From Mucilaginibacter sp. Bleaf8 (GTDB lineage Bacteria; Bacteroidota; Bacteroidia; Sphingobacteriales; Sphingobacteriaceae): DNA of 64,000 nt. Both the position numbers and the translations under genes were made by a program. Under the pieces are notes generated by a model, which was not told the DNA's origin, ran no database searches, and saw only the letters and a list, made by a program, of their open reading frames with translations. Each line of letters opens with the position of its first letter. Position 1 is the stretch's first letter. This document shows, in pieces, positions 63,165-64,000 of the stretch. Where the stretch lies: NCBI RefSeq assembly GCF_018390515.1, contig NZ_JAHBBK010000001.1, forward strand, positions 1,975,487 through 2,039,486, given 5' to 3'.

Positions 63165-64000
63165 TTAAATCATAAAATTGTGACTTCCCTGTTGATTAGC
63201 TGTTGGTCCTGGGAGAAATCTATATTTGTAGCCATCACCACCAAAATGAATTTTATACTCTTGCGCTGGATGTCTTAAGCCACCTGTATGTCCGATCTCA
63301 TGTGGTAAAGTTTTACCATTGTTATCAGAGATCATATCGTTGACATCTGCAACATTGACAGATATATTCTTACCGTCCATTGCTTGCGCTAGTATGTGTG
63401 CTGAGGGATGATCTTGATCTTTAAAATCATTACTATCTTTGATTGTAAACAGGCTTTCTTTACTTCCAAGCTGATCAATATCATTTATTTCTCTCATTTC
63501 AATTCGGGCATCAACTGTAAAACCAGCTTCCCCGTCTTTTCCAGCCAAGTGATCAGAATTAAATAATTTGGTAAACTGCCTTTTTACTGCCTGTGCTAAA
63601 TCATAGGCTCTAGTTTCATGCTTATTGCGATCAGAAGCGCGATCTAAAACTGCCCCAGTAAATGCTATATGGTAATGTGAAACACCTTTATCATCTTTAT
63701 CAACAGTTATTGCCCAATCCATTCCGTTTGGATCATTTAATAATATTGGATTATTTGCTACGTAACTATAGGCTGAAAGCGGATAAAACTTTTCTGCCTT
63801 TTGATCCATGGTCGTCCACCTGGCAATAACGGGATCATAGAATCTGGCGCCATAATCGTATTGGTTAGCCAGATCCGTTTGCACCTCCTTACCATTGTAA
63901 AGATAGCGGTTGTTGTTGGATAAGTCATAACCACCCGTTGGTTTTCTAAGTCCAAAGCTGTAGTACTCATCCTCTTGGATGATCCTCGGCGTATTGCCCG
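63165..64000 (-). CDS. Rhs polymorphic toxin C-terminus with metallopeptidase domain (5' end beyond window; likely nonsense mutation)
   Basis: The last 277 residues before TAA (63165-63167) are visible, open to the edge. An Rhs-associated core with LYNGKEVQTDLANQYDYGAR, FYDPVIARWTTMDQ, SYVANNPILLNDPNGMDW is followed by a variable domain of about 180 residues with the zinc-protease site LPHEIGHTGGLRHP (HExGHxxGxxH, coded at 63270-63302). After TAA the same frame continues for 39 sense codons with ordinary composition (GTNPAPTGPSKDQLW onward) to TAG at 63045, inside the downstream lipoprotein gene. The TAA is therefore probably a nonsense change, or is read through. Toxin of the contact or type IX/VI-delivered kind; target unknown. 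Confidence 0.8.
   Translation of the reverse strand, partial: GNTPRIIQEDEYYSFGLRKPTGGYDLSNNNRYLYNGKEVQTDLANQYDYGARFYDPVIARWTTMDQKAEKFYPLSAYSYVANNPILLNDPNGMDWAITVDKDDKGVSHYHIAFTGAVLDRASDRNKHETRAYDLAQAVKRQFTKLFNSDHLAGKDGEAGFTVDARIEMREINDIDQLGSKESLFTIKDSNDFKDQDHPSAHILAQAMDGKNISVNVADVNDMISDNNGKTLPHEIGHTGGLRHPAQEYKIHFGGDGYKYRFLPGPTANQQGSHNFMI

Noticed and set aside
61268..64000. Right attachment site of the island (repeat of the tRNA-Ser 3' end)
   Set aside because: No second copy of the T-arm/acceptor sequence was found in the window.

Overview
The window looks like chromosomal DNA from a Bacteroidota of the family Sphingobacteriaceae, most like Mucilaginibacter or Pedobacter. The placement is inferred from gene content and promoter style: type IX secretion and gliding genes (porV, gldJ), an ExbB-ExbD-ExbD-TonB set, a CarboxypepD_reg-type TonB receptor, type II-like glutamine synthetase, bacilliredoxin, TAnnTTTG promoter elements and weak ribosome binding sites. 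No species was identified by search.

Left edge (1-5242, minus strand): a tightly packed operon reading DUF427 protein, FAD disulfide reductase, ABC ATPase, fused permease/substrate-binding protein, and EgtB, which runs off the window. It looks like an ergothioneine synthesis and uptake locus. The binding domain of the transporter has its two halves in reversed order. Two identical tRNA-Glu genes follow (5518-5732), then a plus-strand RCC1-repeat lipoprotein and a DUF4256 protein. 8-14 kb holds an acyltransferase, a MarR-GNAT fusion with a likely operator, a PfkB kinase, an NTF2-like lipoprotein, and a GlxA-type regulator divergent from a VOC-DoxX-DoxX set. A large PAS protein with a lone histidine-kinase DHp domain ends beside thrC.

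Amino-acid block (16.8-26.1 kb, minus): thrABC with a Thr/Ile-rich leader peptide and attenuator, glnA, and proBA. A single large TonB receptor (26.4-29.4 kb) is preceded by a 14-codon reading frame ending Cys-Cys-Cys. Then come ispF, porV and gldJ, rsmE, a CNNM/CorC protein, ppa, DedA, and the energy-transduction operon exbB-exbD-exbD-tonB with a PstS-like lipoprotein and a TPR protein. metK sits behind a probable SAM-II riboswitch and ahcY lies about 3 kb further on. An unlisted 55-codon zinc-ribbon gene lies between metK and pdxJ. Between ahcY and a lipocalin-like lipoprotein is an array of GGTACA units spaced 9-10 bp apart.

Right side: M23 and M1 peptidases, bacilliredoxin, a hydrolase, diadenylate cyclase, a Gfo/Idh/MocA oxidoreductase and a polyprenyl synthase. 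At tRNA-Ser(GGA) (61180-61267) the backbone gives way to an accessory segment: a tyrosine recombinase broken by two frameshifts and lacking its catalytic end, then (minus) the end of an Rhs polymorphic toxin with an HExGHxxGxxH metallopeptidase domain and a small lipoprotein in the immunity position. The toxin frame is interrupted by an in-frame TAA; the frame stays open for 39 more codons and ends inside the start of the lipoprotein gene.
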